DNA of 64,000 nt from Fluoribacter gormanii (GTDB lineage Bacteria > Pseudomonadota > Gammaproteobacteria > Legionellales > Legionellaceae). Position 1 is the first letter of the stretch, and each line of letters starts with the position of its first letter. The translations under genes were made by a program, and so were the position numbers. The notes beneath the pieces are model-generated. The model worked only from the letters and a program-made list of their open reading frames with translations. It did not search any database and had not been told where the DNA came from. Where the stretch lies: NCBI RefSeq assembly GCF_900156395.1, contig NZ_FTNL01000019.1, positions 28,220-92,219 on the forward strand, read 5' to 3'. Shown in pieces: positions 35,604-43,933 of this stretch.

Positions 35604-36374
35604 TCAGATTCGGCGCCTATAACGATGAAACAGATGTACACATAAACGCAATAGTGAAAAAACAAGTTTATAGTGGGTTACATGAATCAGAACAAATACG
35701 CCGTTGCCATCCAAACCAGCCCTTTCGATAAAATATTCCATGTATTGATTTTTTATTGTTCTTAACGACTCTTTCTCTGCTTTACTTAGGTTAACGACTT
35801 CTTCACTTCTACCCACTAAATGGTGGGGATTAATTAGATCAACATGATATTCTTCGGCCATTGCCCAAATAATATCCTTTACCCATTTCGGAACCTCAGT
35901 TCCGGGTTTGGGGTGTATATGAGCACAGGCTCGCGCAAGTTGATAATATGCGACCGGGGACATGATAAAATCAATAAAATAAAATTGAGTAAATGGGTGA
36001 AATAGTTTGAATTTAAATAGTTGCGAGAATCCTTGGACCATGGTCAAATTATTTTTTTTAAATTCGGGTTTTACTACAGCATAAAATTTACTGATATAAC
36101 ATGTTTTTGCATTTATTTTTTTCTTCATTATTTGATGGGCATTAAATCCTATATACCTATGATTTTCATCAATAAAAAGCGTAATCGCATTATGGGTTAA
36201 TGAATTTTTAAAAAATAAATCCTCAGCAAACCGCTCTTTGCTCCACCCAATAATCCCCTCTGAAAAGATGGGGAAAAGCGCATCAACATATCGCTGAATG
36301 TCAACAGATGTCAGTTTTTTGATATTAATCGTTTTTCTATAAATCTTTTTTTTCAGTATACGAATATTTTTCAA
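35604..36374 (-). CDS. Hypothetical protein, weakly GNAT-like
   Basis: The 256-aa protein is not recognised with certainty. The first half has a pattern reminiscent of GNAT acyltransferases: an N-terminal strand and helix pair, then ITLFIDENHRYIGFNAHQI, then CYISKFYAVVKPEFKKNN where an acetyl-CoA loop would lie. The canonical R/Q-x-x-G-x-G/A loop is absent. The C-terminus is basic and aromatic (VFSLLRLCVHLFHRYRRRI). No signal peptide is seen. Function is unknown. Confidence 0.6.
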   Translation of the reverse strand: MKNIRILKKKIYRKTINIKKLTSVDIQRYVDALFPIFSEGIIGWSKERFAEDLFFKNSLTHNAITLFIDENHRYIGFNAHQIMKKKINAKTCYISKFYAVVKPEFKKNNLTMVQGFSQLFKFKLFHPFTQFYFIDFIMSPVAYYQLARACAHIHPKPGTEVPKWVKDIIWAMAEEYHVDLINPHHLVGRSEEVVNLSKAEKESLRTIKNQYMEYFIERAGLDGNGVFVLIHVTHYKLVFSLLRLCVHLFHRYRRRI

Positions 36375-36525
36375 AATTACAGCCTCTGAAATGATGCGTT
36401 GCAGACGTACACCGTCTAATTATAGGACATTTCAAGGGTAATGCACGTAGGAGAATAGTTTGGAGTAATGGAGTGCCCCCTGAGCACAGGGCTTTGCCTC
36501 CACCTCCAGGCTTATTTTTTGCTCT

Positions 36526-36843
36526 TTAGTTTGAAGAGAACTTCATCATTAACAGACCAGAAACGATCAAGGCAGCCGCAATAATTCTCATGGCATGTGC
36601 GGGTTCTCCCAAAAAAATGAGGCCCACCAGAAATGCACCAACTGTACCGATACCAGTCCAGATTGCATAAGCAGTTCCAAGTGGAAGCGTTTTCATAGAA
36701 ATGGCTAACAATACAATACTTGCAATCATCGCCACAATGGTTACGAGGGAAGGATAAGGCTTAGAAAAACCATGAGACAATTTCATGGAAAAAGCCCACA
36801 CCACTTCAAGTACACCAGCAAGTGCTAATAAAATCCAGGCCAT
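36526..36843 (-). CDS. gdx: SMR-family guanidinium exporter (Gdx/SugE type)
   Basis: The 105-aa protein has four hydrophobic helices and the SugE-subtype signature LEVVWAFSMKLSHGFS with the membrane-embedded Glu in helix 1, plus AYAIWTGIGTVGAF in helix 3. Members work as antiparallel homodimers in the inner membrane and exchange guanidinium for protons. Assignment to the guanidinium-exporting branch rather than to a multidrug EmrE is supported by the guanidine-II riboswitch directly upstream. AAGGAGA lies about seven bases before the ATG. Confidence 0.93.
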   Translation of the reverse strand: MAWILLALAGVLEVVWAFSMKLSHGFSKPYPSLVTIVAMIASIVLLAISMKTLPLGTAYAIWTGIGTVGAFLVGLIFLGEPAHAMRIIAAALIVSGLLMMKFSSN

Positions 36844-36860
36844 ATTGGCTCTCCTTTACA

Positions 36861-36909
36861 TAATTCGGGCCGTCCCGGATGCAACCATTATGGGTGAGGT
36901 CGTCCTCAC
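36861..36909 (-). promoter_or_regulatory. Guanidine-II (mini-ykkC) riboswitch
   Basis: On the minus strand the leader contains two hairpins, each capped by an ACGR tetraloop: GTGAGG-ACGA-CCTCAC (36909-36894) and CGGG-ACGG-CCCG (36877-36866), joined by a 16-base linker. The second stem continues with two pairs beyond one mismatch. This is the exact layout of the mini-ykkC/guanidine-II class. The second hairpin ends shortly before the ribosome site AAGGAGA, so guanidine binding probably frees or blocks translation of the exporter. The remaining gap up to 37223 shows no gene. Confidence 0.92.
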
Positions 36910-37223
36910 AATAAACATTCTAGGCTATCTGCTCGGCATCTGCTATGGAGCAATATAAAATACATGCGTTTCAAAGCAACATTCGATTGGGATAAACAAC
37001 ACATTTAAATTTCAACCCATCTCTTTTTATTTTGATTTTTTGCTGATAGATCATTGAAAAAATGTGCAATTTAGAAAAAAATACAGCCTTGCTGATCATC
37101 GATTAACATAGTGTGCACTATTTTTGCAAATATAAGCTCAATAAAATACCTATGCCAGCATCTTTTCACATCATTACACCCTCCAACATGGGTATAGAGA
37201 GTTCATTCAAATAAGGTCATAAA

Positions 37224-38846
37224 ATGATAACTAATTCTACGCTAAAACTTGCAGCAGATAAGCAAACAATCAATTACGTCACAGCCTGGTCTATTGGTCA
37301 ATCAACAAAATCAAGCGCCACGGTTACAGTAATTCAATATAAAGGTAAAATGTATTTAGTAACAAACGCACATGCAGTAGCGAATGCAACTTATTTGAAA
37401 GTTAAATTCAATCAAGGTTCTAGCGAATTACCCGTTGAACCGGTATGGGTTGATCCAATTATGGATGTTGCCATTCTAAAAGCGTCCTCTGAGGAGGCTG
37501 AGGCGTTAATCGCTAAAAAAGTTGAGCCATTAGAAATCAATCCTGAATTTCAACCGTCATCAACCGAAGTCAATGCTTATGGCTACCCTGCAGGAGGAAA
37601 AGGTCTTTCCTTCACTAAGGGGCATATTTCAAGAACTGAAATATCAATCATCGCTCATTCACGCCTGCCAGGTATTACCGTGCAAACCAGCGCTCCAATC
37701 AATCCTGGTAATAGTGGCGGTCCTATTACACGAGTGGTCGAAGGGAAAAAAGAAGAATGTATCGGCATAGTGAGCCAAGGCGCCTCCTCACTATCCAATG
37801 TAGGTTATTTTATTCCCGCTTGGATTGTTGTACAAACCATAGAAAACTATAACCGATTCGGTGCACTTAGAGCCAAAAGATTTATTGATTACGTTACGGT
37901 TCCCCATGTTAGTTTTGAGTGGCAAACCCTAAAGAATTCATTTCTTAGAGCCCAGTTAGGTATGAAACAAGACTCCTTGGAAAATGAACCCACAGGTATT
38001 CTTGTATCTTCGATACCCTCAAATTCCTGTGCCCAAAACCACTTGCAAGAAGGAGATATTATTCTTGAAATAGATGGGTATAAAATTCAGGCAGACGGTA
38101 ATGTACAAGTCAAAGAGCTTGAGCATCCCATCTCGTATCTCTATCTTTTGCAGCGCAAAAAATATCTCGACAATTTAGATCTGGTAATTCAAAGGAAAGG
38201 CGATCAGGGCTTAAACACTCTAAATATAACATTTAGGTTAACAGAACAATTAGGTCGCAGCCTTGTTGGTCCCAGAAATAATAAATCAATCAAATACCAC
38301 ATCCAGCCGTCGGGAAAAAATGGAGGATATGTTTTCGTGCGTTGTACCCAGTCTCTCATGGATACTTTTAAATCAACTTACTCAACGCCACAAAAGAATA
38401 TTGTCGATAATTCTAATGTTCCGAATATGTTCAATAATTTTTCCTCGCTTTCTGCTGGTCCAGATCTCCGTGAAATTGTCGTTTTACAGAATATTTTAGC
38501 TTCGGAAGAGACTGACGGTTATGAAAATTTTGCACTTAATCGAGGATATTTGTGCGAGAGTGATCGTGTTATTGAGGTAAATGAGAAACAAATCACTAAC
38601 TTATGGGATTTAGTTTCCGCTTTATCAGCAAACCCTACAAATCCTTCTTTAATAAAATTTGCGAATGGGAAGCAATTAATTATTGCTCCCGAAGAAATAG
38701 GTACTCGAGAAGCACTAAAGTCTCGTTATCAAATTGCATTTTTTACCAGCCCTGAAGTTTCCCCAATCTCTAAAGCACCATTTTTAGCTGAAATTGAGGC
38801 ATCTGGAGAGAATATTAAATCAAAACTCAGTCCTCCTAAGATGTAA
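37224..38846 (+). CDS. HtrA/Deg-like serine protease with PDZ region, no signal peptide
   Basis: The 540-aa protein has a trypsin-like domain with the full triad: His50 in VTNAHAV, Asp81 in MDVAILKA and Ser164 in NPGNSGGPI. A PDZ-like domain follows (GILVSSIPSNSCAQNHLQEGDIILEIDG, about 255-285), then a long C-terminal region including a second PDZ-like piece (RGYLCESDRVIEVNEKQI). The layout recalls the plant-type Deg proteases more than periplasmic DegP. The N-terminus (MITNSTLKLAADKQ) is not a signal peptide, so the protein is cytosolic or exported by another route. Substrates are unknown. ATAAGGTC precedes the start at usable distance. Confidence 0.85.
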   Translation: MITNSTLKLAADKQTINYVTAWSIGQSTKSSATVTVIQYKGKMYLVTNAHAVANATYLKVKFNQGSSELPVEPVWVDPIMDVAILKASSEEAEALIAKKVEPLEINPEFQPSSTEVNAYGYPAGGKGLSFTKGHISRTEISIIAHSRLPGITVQTSAPINPGNSGGPITRVVEGKKEECIGIVSQGASSLSNVGYFIPAWIVVQTIENYNRFGALRAKRFIDYVTVPHVSFEWQTLKNSFLRAQLGMKQDSLENEPTGILVSSIPSNSCAQNHLQEGDIILEIDGYKIQADGNVQVKELEHPISYLYLLQRKKYLDNLDLVIQRKGDQGLNTLNITFRLTEQLGRSLVGPRNNKSIKYHIQPSGKNGGYVFVRCTQSLMDTFKSTYSTPQKNIVDNSNVPNMFNNFSSLSAGPDLREIVVLQNILASEETDGYENFALNRGYLCESDRVIEVNEKQITNLWDLVSALSANPTNPSLIKFANGKQLIIAPEEIGTREALKSRYQIAFFTSPEVSPISKAPFLAEIEASGENIKSKLSPPKM

Positions 38847-38952
38847 CAATTTATCTGTTCTGCCTAGGTGCCACGAAGAGATCGTCTCACGTAGGTAACT
38901 TAATAAAACAGTGAGTCCAAGACTAATTACCATTGAGTTAAGAAAAACTGTC

Positions 38953-38972
38953 GTTCCCGCGAAGGCGGGAAC
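38953..38972. repeat. GC-rich hairpin repeat, possible terminator
   Basis: GTTCCCGC-GAAG-GCGGGAAC forms a perfect 8-bp stem with a 4-base loop, followed by CCATTTTTTA. The element looks like a widespread interspersed repeat (GTTCCCGCGAAGGCGGGAAC). With its T-run it may end plus-strand transcription after the protease gene, about 107 bases upstream, facing the convergent P450 gene. Confidence 0.7.
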
Positions 38973-39080
38973 CCATTTTTTAGTAATTCATTGTACCAAT
39001 TTGAGAATAGATTCCCCAAGAACAACAAAAAATCCTTGCTTAATGGCAGTGAGTTCAGGCTCGATTCATACTGGAGCTCA

Positions 39081-40586
39081 TTATTGCGTTAAGCTGAACA
39101 ACTTATCTCTTGAAACAAGATGTATGATTGAATCGTTATCTTCTTTTTTAACAAATTCAAGTTCATAGCCTGCAACAAATTTCGCAATAGCTGCTTTAAA
39201 TAAAACCTCTGTAACAGCAAATGCTGGACAATTGCGTTGACCTACAGAAAAAGGGACAAATGGGAATTGGCCAAGAGTATGTTTATTTTTGTTACCACAC
39301 TCCATCCCTTCTTTAACGTGCCGGTTAGGTTGTAAAAAGCGTTTAGGATCAAACTCATCAGGATGAGTCCAATATTGCTCGCCTTTGGCTAAAGCGTGTA
39401 AATCAAATATAATCATAGTATGAGGCGGGATGTTCATTGAATCGGATGAATACCCGCTTTGAGTATATCGAGGCACAGCAACAGGAGCATCAAACCGCAC
39501 TGACTCCTTGTAAAAAGCATCCAATATGGGTAACGATTTAAGAGCTTTAATATCTAACTCCTCGAACGTCAAATGAGCGCCATCAATTTCATCACGAAGC
39601 ATCTCAAATTTGCCAGGATCAGATGCAATTTGCTCGAGACACAAGACAATTGCATCAGTTAAATTGTCTGCAGCTTTAAGGATCATCGGTAACGATTGAA
39701 CTATGGGATTTTCAAAATATCGTCTAATCTCATGGACAGGCAATGATTTTAAAGCGTCTGAAAGTTCATTCTCTGGCAGAGTTGGGTTTTCATCTTTAAA
39801 TAAACTCACTATAGAAGCCGCAATTAAATTAGCATTTCCGGGATGCTCTTCTGTATGAAGCACTGAAACAACTTTTTCGAATTCTTGCTCTAAAATGCCT
39901 CTCGAAAAAGCCCGGTACGCATCTCGTTTTTTTCTTAAACTTGGCATAAAATTAAGCAACTCAGGAAAAGGAAACGCCCCCCAACGTTTTACATCATTGC
40001 GATAAGATTCCATCACATCATAAGTATTATTTGGTAATTGCTTGATACCCAGCATATTTTCTACCATAACTACGCGGACAATGCCGCAGACTGCATGTCG
40101 AATTTTAATCTCTGCATCAGGAGTTACCGTTTTCTCTATTTCTGCACTCAGAGGATTAGCAAGTCGGGACGGCGTAAGAAAACGAGACAGATTTTTTCTC
40201 GATGCCAGCGCATCATGGCCAATATCTGAAATAATAAAGAAATCATTGCCCGAAAAAAACTTAAAAGAAGCGTGTCCCTTTCGGCTTGAATGTTCTTTAT
40301 CAAATTCATTGATTAATTCAACAAGCTGAGATTGAGACTTTGGCGTAATAACGGCGTAGTTTCCTCCCAAATATCCCAAACTGACAACGCTATATCCCGC
40401 CTCACTACTTCGGGCTGCAGACGTTAAAGCGTGAAGCATCTTTTTCGGATCACGAATAAAATCTATGGTATGTCCAATTCCAAATTGTTCTGCTTGGTGC
40501 AAAATACCTGCTACAACTTTATACGCTTGGTTTGAATAATATCGAATACTTAATGCTATTGAACTTTCAAATAACTCACCAAACAT
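39081..40586 (-). CDS. Cytochrome P450
   Basis: The frame extends to a TTG at 40598, but ATG 40586 is preceded by GGAG at a six-base spacing and gives 501 aa. The heme loop FSVGQRNCPAFAV supplies the axial Cys (about 452); the residue after Cys is Pro rather than the usual x-Gly. The K-helix ExxR is in YKESVRFDAP, the PERF-like block is FDPKRFLQP, and AADNLTDAI occupies the I-helix oxygen-binding region. Only a soluble form is visible, with no N-terminal membrane anchor. The enzyme should oxidise a small lipophilic substrate with electrons from a separate ferredoxin system; none is encoded nearby. It is 15 kb from the PKS, so involvement there is unsupported. Confidence 0.9.
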   Translation of the reverse strand: MFGELFESSIALSIRYYSNQAYKVVAGILHQAEQFGIGHTIDFIRDPKKMLHALTSAARSSEAGYSVVSLGYLGGNYAVITPKSQSQLVELINEFDKEHSSRKGHASFKFFSGNDFFIISDIGHDALASRKNLSRFLTPSRLANPLSAEIEKTVTPDAEIKIRHAVCGIVRVVMVENMLGIKQLPNNTYDVMESYRNDVKRWGAFPFPELLNFMPSLRKKRDAYRAFSRGILEQEFEKVVSVLHTEEHPGNANLIAASIVSLFKDENPTLPENELSDALKSLPVHEIRRYFENPIVQSLPMILKAADNLTDAIVLCLEQIASDPGKFEMLRDEIDGAHLTFEELDIKALKSLPILDAFYKESVRFDAPVAVPRYTQSGYSSDSMNIPPHTMIIFDLHALAKGEQYWTHPDEFDPKRFLQPNRHVKEGMECGNKNKHTLGQFPFVPFSVGQRNCPAFAVTEVLFKAAIAKFVAGYELEFVKKEDNDSIIHLVSRDKLFSLTQ

Positions 40587-40740
40587 AAACAACTCCAATC
40601 AAAATTCAGTCAAATTGATCCATCTTAATTCACGTGAAAAATATTGCAAACATTATTATCGATTTTAACTCAGCCATTAAAATAATTTCTTGCGAACCTC
40701 GATCTTATATTAATGTGCTGCATCAAAAGAAGTCGATATT

Positions 40741-42147
40741 TTAGTTATATGAAATAAACATATCAGCAGGACTTTCAGATTTTGATTCTTGCAGTTGCTT
40801 TTTATAATTTTGCGTCATGGTGGTAGTTGATAGAGATGATGGCAAGAACATGGTTAGTTCTTGATGGAGCATTATTTTTTTATCCTGTATGTTTTTTCGA
40901 TCGATAATGGCTGTTTTTGCATCGTGAACCCGTTTTGCATCATCCTTATTTTCCGGCAAGATCACCGGGAGCTTACTTACCGTATCTAAATAGCCTTTAA
41001 GTGCTTTTGGTGGCTGTCCATGGTTAACATATTCATCAGCAATGAGAGCATATGCCCAAAAACAGCGCAAATCAAAATTAAGCAGCTCCTTATTGGCCTC
41101 AAGTATTTTACCCACTTGTTCAAAATCGCCATGTCGTGCATAAGCAAGCATCCGTTCAGGAAGGGATAATCGTTGCGCTATCGTGAATAAATCCTTTGAG
41201 TCGATCATCACATCACGAATAACAGGTTCTAAACCAAGTCTCATTGCACATACATTAACTGCCCTAATGTTCGCTGGTGAAAAATAGGCATGAGTAAAAT
41301 TAACAAAAGAATTCAAATCAACTTCTTTTTCAGCATGTAGTGCATTGAACAACTCATTCGTATATTTTCCAGTATCGTGTTTGATTACACTGCCAATTTT
41401 AAATTGCCAATCATCATGTTCATCTTTAAAGAAGAGGATGTTTTCAAATCCCATAGCATCCATAATAATATTAGTCTTTTGATAAAAATCACGATAATGA
41501 TTTAGAAACTCAATCATGATATCCCTGAGTTTGGGATCGCTATCCAAACGGTTTAAAATCGCGCCAATACGCTCATCAACACTCGCATAATCATTAAAAT
41601 CAAAACTGGATTCAGAATGATCGTTCTGAATAAGCGCTTTATTGACCTTATCGCACAACTCTTTGTTGTGTTCCATTAAGTAAGGGTCAAGTTCTGCCGG
41701 CTCTATTTTAAAATCAAATTTCACTTTAGACTTGAAGCATTTTTCATACGGAACGATTGATAAAGCTGCATTTTGGGGTTCTTTCCCAGGAAGTAGCACT
41801 TGCCGGGTGCTATGTTGTTCCCGAATGCATCGTTGTTTATTATCTCGGTCAAAACAATCGTATAAAACAGCATATTTTTTCTCTAGCTCTTCAAGCTCTT
41901 TAGGGTTGGGATTCTGTTTCATTAACTTAATAACAAAAGGGGCATCTGGAAATCGATAAAGCACATGCGTTCCGCCTTCGGCAAAACGCTCAGCTTTAGT
42001 TAAATCAATAGCTCCCGATTCAGTCTTTGGCGCGAAGTCAAGCCAACTCTGCTGCAAAGTAGTCAATTCTGAGGAAACATCATCAATTACCACTTCAACA
42101 ATACCGTCACGTTCTCCAGTTACATCAAATTCAATCGACTCTTGCAT
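40741..42147 (-). CDS. Kinase-like effector candidate
   Basis: The 468-aa protein has an N-lobe-like segment, FAEGGTHVLYRFPDAPFVIKLMKQ (about 55-78), resembling a glycine loop and the ATP-anchoring Lys of protein kinases. Further on, MDAMGFENILFFKDEHDDW, then QFKIGSVIK (about 232-260), sits where a catalytic loop (HxDxxxxN) and DFG block would lie but lacks the canonical Asp. The fold is therefore probably kinase-like with altered or lost catalysis. The C-terminal 150 residues are helical and TPR-like (RMLAYARHGDFEQVGKILEA, then QPPKALKGYLDTVSKL). No signal peptide is seen. It is a good candidate for a translocated protein, by inference from fold and neighbourhood. Confidence 0.6.
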   Translation of the reverse strand: MQESIEFDVTGERDGIVEVVIDDVSSELTTLQQSWLDFAPKTESGAIDLTKAERFAEGGTHVLYRFPDAPFVIKLMKQNPNPKELEELEKKYAVLYDCFDRDNKQRCIREQHSTRQVLLPGKEPQNAALSIVPYEKCFKSKVKFDFKIEPAELDPYLMEHNKELCDKVNKALIQNDHSESSFDFNDYASVDERIGAILNRLDSDPKLRDIMIEFLNHYRDFYQKTNIIMDAMGFENILFFKDEHDDWQFKIGSVIKHDTGKYTNELFNALHAEKEVDLNSFVNFTHAYFSPANIRAVNVCAMRLGLEPVIRDVMIDSKDLFTIAQRLSLPERMLAYARHGDFEQVGKILEANKELLNFDLRCFWAYALIADEYVNHGQPPKALKGYLDTVSKLPVILPENKDDAKRVHDAKTAIIDRKNIQDKKIMLHQELTMFLPSSLSTTTMTQNYKKQLQESKSESPADMFISYN

Positions 42148-42234
42148 CTTAATTTTTTATTTAATCATGGTAAGTTCATATTATATTGGAGTGAAATAAA
42201 GGGTTTGTTAATTGTGTTTCAAATTTACATATTA

Positions 42235-42339
42235 TTTTCAGTTCAGGTTTATCAATATTATGGATCTGAACTACCCAAGATCAGGGCCTTTCTTGATTTT
42301 TATACGCCAAATCCAGCACCAAATATTTGGGAAACGTAA
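42235..42339 (+). pseudogene. Remnant of a LysR-type regulator C-terminus
   Basis: The frame ending at 42339 encodes VQVYQYYGSELPKIRAFLDF before a short tail. This matches the typical end of LysR-family regulators (a Tyr-rich strand, then P-K-V-R-A-F-L-D-F). Nothing upstream continues the regulator, so only about 30 codons remain. The call rests on a short motif. Confidence 0.45.
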
Positions 42340-42441
42340 GACTATCCCATGTGCATGAATTACATTTCTTAATAATTTTTCTAGACAGTAGGAAACATTT
42401 TGTATTCTAATGATTCACCGATTTAGGAAAGGAAAAGGAAT

Positions 42442-43461
42442 ATGGCTTTTACAAGGATCTTCTTGTTAATTGTATTATTTAGTATTTATGGAATCCAGGA
42501 AACTCAAGCTGAAGAAACAGATCAATTTACGCTCCCACCCGGTGAATTACAAGACATCGGCCCAGCAGCAAGCTACCGACTTTATGAAGTGCTCGAAAAA
42601 GCCATCGCGAGAACCAATACAGAAATTCAAATGCTTCTGCCAAGAGCTCAGAAGAGTCGTTATTCAGCATCACGATTAGCAGCTTGCCGTAAAGGTGTCT
42701 ACATCGCTGATTTAGTATATAAAAATACCGGTCCGGGTTTTCCACGTTGGTTGCGGCGTTTACCCAAAGACTCCAATCCCATGCTCTATAAAGAAGTGTG
42801 GCCCTGGAGAACTGTTTATTGGCTCGTTTTTTCGCAGTCGCCATTATTTGTCATTGGACTTGCACCAACAATTAACATGTATGGTTATTATTTTGGTACA
42901 GACAAACTCGGTCATTTTTTCATGATGGGGCATACCTATTACAAAATTTATAGCTATTTCCTGAATCATGGAAAATCAGCAGAACAAGCCCATGCCGCGA
43001 TTGTAACATACGGTCAAATACTTGAGCAGACCTATTTAGGTACATTAATTAATGGGGTGTATTCCAATGGGGATTTAGCTGCAAATTATGCTGGATGGAA
43101 GTTTTATATGAATCTTACCCATAGCGTGAAAATTGGAAAACAAACCCTGCCTCCAATCCTGGTTTTGAATGGAGATAAATGGGAATTTTCCAAACACGTC
43201 ACTAAGTATAACTTACTGAAACCCTATATTTCAGATAATCTAAACGAAGCGTTCAATCCGTGTCGCTACTCTTTTATGCGAGACCAAATTCGTAGACAGA
43301 TAAAAAAACGTTGTACTGAGTGGATTAAACGCAAGAAAATCACAAAACAAATCGTCCAAGCGAAGCTTGAAGAAACCAGTCGCTGGCATGGAGAAGCTTA
43401 CGGTCACTGGCTCCCTGCAAGCAATGCAATCACCCTTGATACCTGCTTCGGAGGTAAGTAG
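42442..43461 (+). CDS. Exported protein, YfiM/DUF2279-like
   Basis: The 339-aa protein begins with a signal peptide (MAFTRIFLLIVLFSIYGIQETQA, likely cut after QA). In the middle is GTDKLGHFFMMGHTYYKIYSYF and, about 50 residues later, GVYSNGDLAANYAGWKFY. These resemble the conserved DK-x-GHF and D-x-x-AN-x-x-G blocks of the DUF2279/YfiM envelope proteins, to which I assign it tentatively. The C-terminal third is basic. The reaction is unknown. GGAAAGGAAAAGGA gives a strong ribosome site. It stands just left of the decayed mobile region. Confidence 0.65.
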   Translation: MAFTRIFLLIVLFSIYGIQETQAEETDQFTLPPGELQDIGPAASYRLYEVLEKAIARTNTEIQMLLPRAQKSRYSASRLAACRKGVYIADLVYKNTGPGFPRWLRRLPKDSNPMLYKEVWPWRTVYWLVFSQSPLFVIGLAPTINMYGYYFGTDKLGHFFMMGHTYYKIYSYFLNHGKSAEQAHAAIVTYGQILEQTYLGTLINGVYSNGDLAANYAGWKFYMNLTHSVKIGKQTLPPILVLNGDKWEFSKHVTKYNLLKPYISDNLNEAFNPCRYSFMRDQIRRQIKKRCTEWIKRKKITKQIVQAKLEETSRWHGEAYGHWLPASNAITLDTCFGGK

Positions 43462-43616
43462 GTCTTTATTACCAGCAAGCGCAGGAATTACAAAAACAAC
43501 CTATATTAACTCGGAATAATATAGGTTCTGCTTGCTGATGTTGACCTGTTGCAATATTTAAGCGTTCATTTCTAAATCATCACTGACATGATACGAATAC
43601 ATCGCGCTTGCCATTT

Positions 43617-43708
43617 CTTATCATCACAATTTCTGTATCGTTACGGCGATACAGAAAAGCGCGGTACGAGAAGACCGACCTGTTCCACGGTGTTGGAACA
43701 ATGATAAG
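43617..43708 (+). ncRNA. Multi-hairpin structured RNA candidate upstream of the template-repeat-like sequence
   Basis: An 8-bp outer stem, CTTATCAT (43617-43624) with ATGATAAG (43701-43708), encloses three hairpins: TTCTGTATCG/CGATACAGAA (43631-43656, 10 bp), CGGT/ACCG (43662-43677) and TGTTCCA/TGGAACA (43681-43700, 7 bp). All arms pair perfectly. No open frame of note crosses it. It lies about 80 bases before the Asn-codon-rich template-like sequence and next to a reverse-transcriptase fragment, so it may be the structured part of the retroelement RNA. It does not fit a tRNA. Confidence 0.5.
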
Positions 43709-43776
43709 TAGACAGCGTTATAAAGAGGCCGGCATCGCAAGGTGGTAGGCTGAGTGTATTAGAGAACAGGTAATAT

Positions 43777-43920
43777 GCGTGTTTTTGTTTGGTGGGTTCT
43801 GGGTGGCAGAGCAACAACTATTGGTCATCCACGACCGATGGGAGCAACGGGGTCAACGTGAACCTGAACAATGGCAACGCGAACAGCAACAATCCTAGCA
43901 ATCCGAACTATGTGGCTTGT
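43777..43920 (+). other. Template-repeat-like sequence of a diversity-generating retroelement
   Basis: Read in one frame this stretch gives QSNNYWSSTTDGSNG, VNLNNGNANSNN, then NYVACVAG, the pattern of DGR variable/template repeats encoding C-type-lectin target ends (WSST...N-rich...YVRCVRG). The Asn codons are nearly all AAC/AAT, the adenines that DGR reverse transcriptases mutate. The usual Arg pair near the end reads Ala (GCT, GCG), which suits a non-coding template better than a functional gene end. It is on the plus strand while the RT fragment is on the minus strand. No target gene with a matching variable repeat is seen in the window. Confidence 0.6.
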
Positions 43921-43933
43921 GTGGCGGGTGTTC

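Noticed and set aside
39081..40586. P450 as a tailoring enzyme of the polyketide
   Set aside because: It is 15 kb from the PKS operon, with unrelated genes and both strand orientations in between, and no redox partner nearby.
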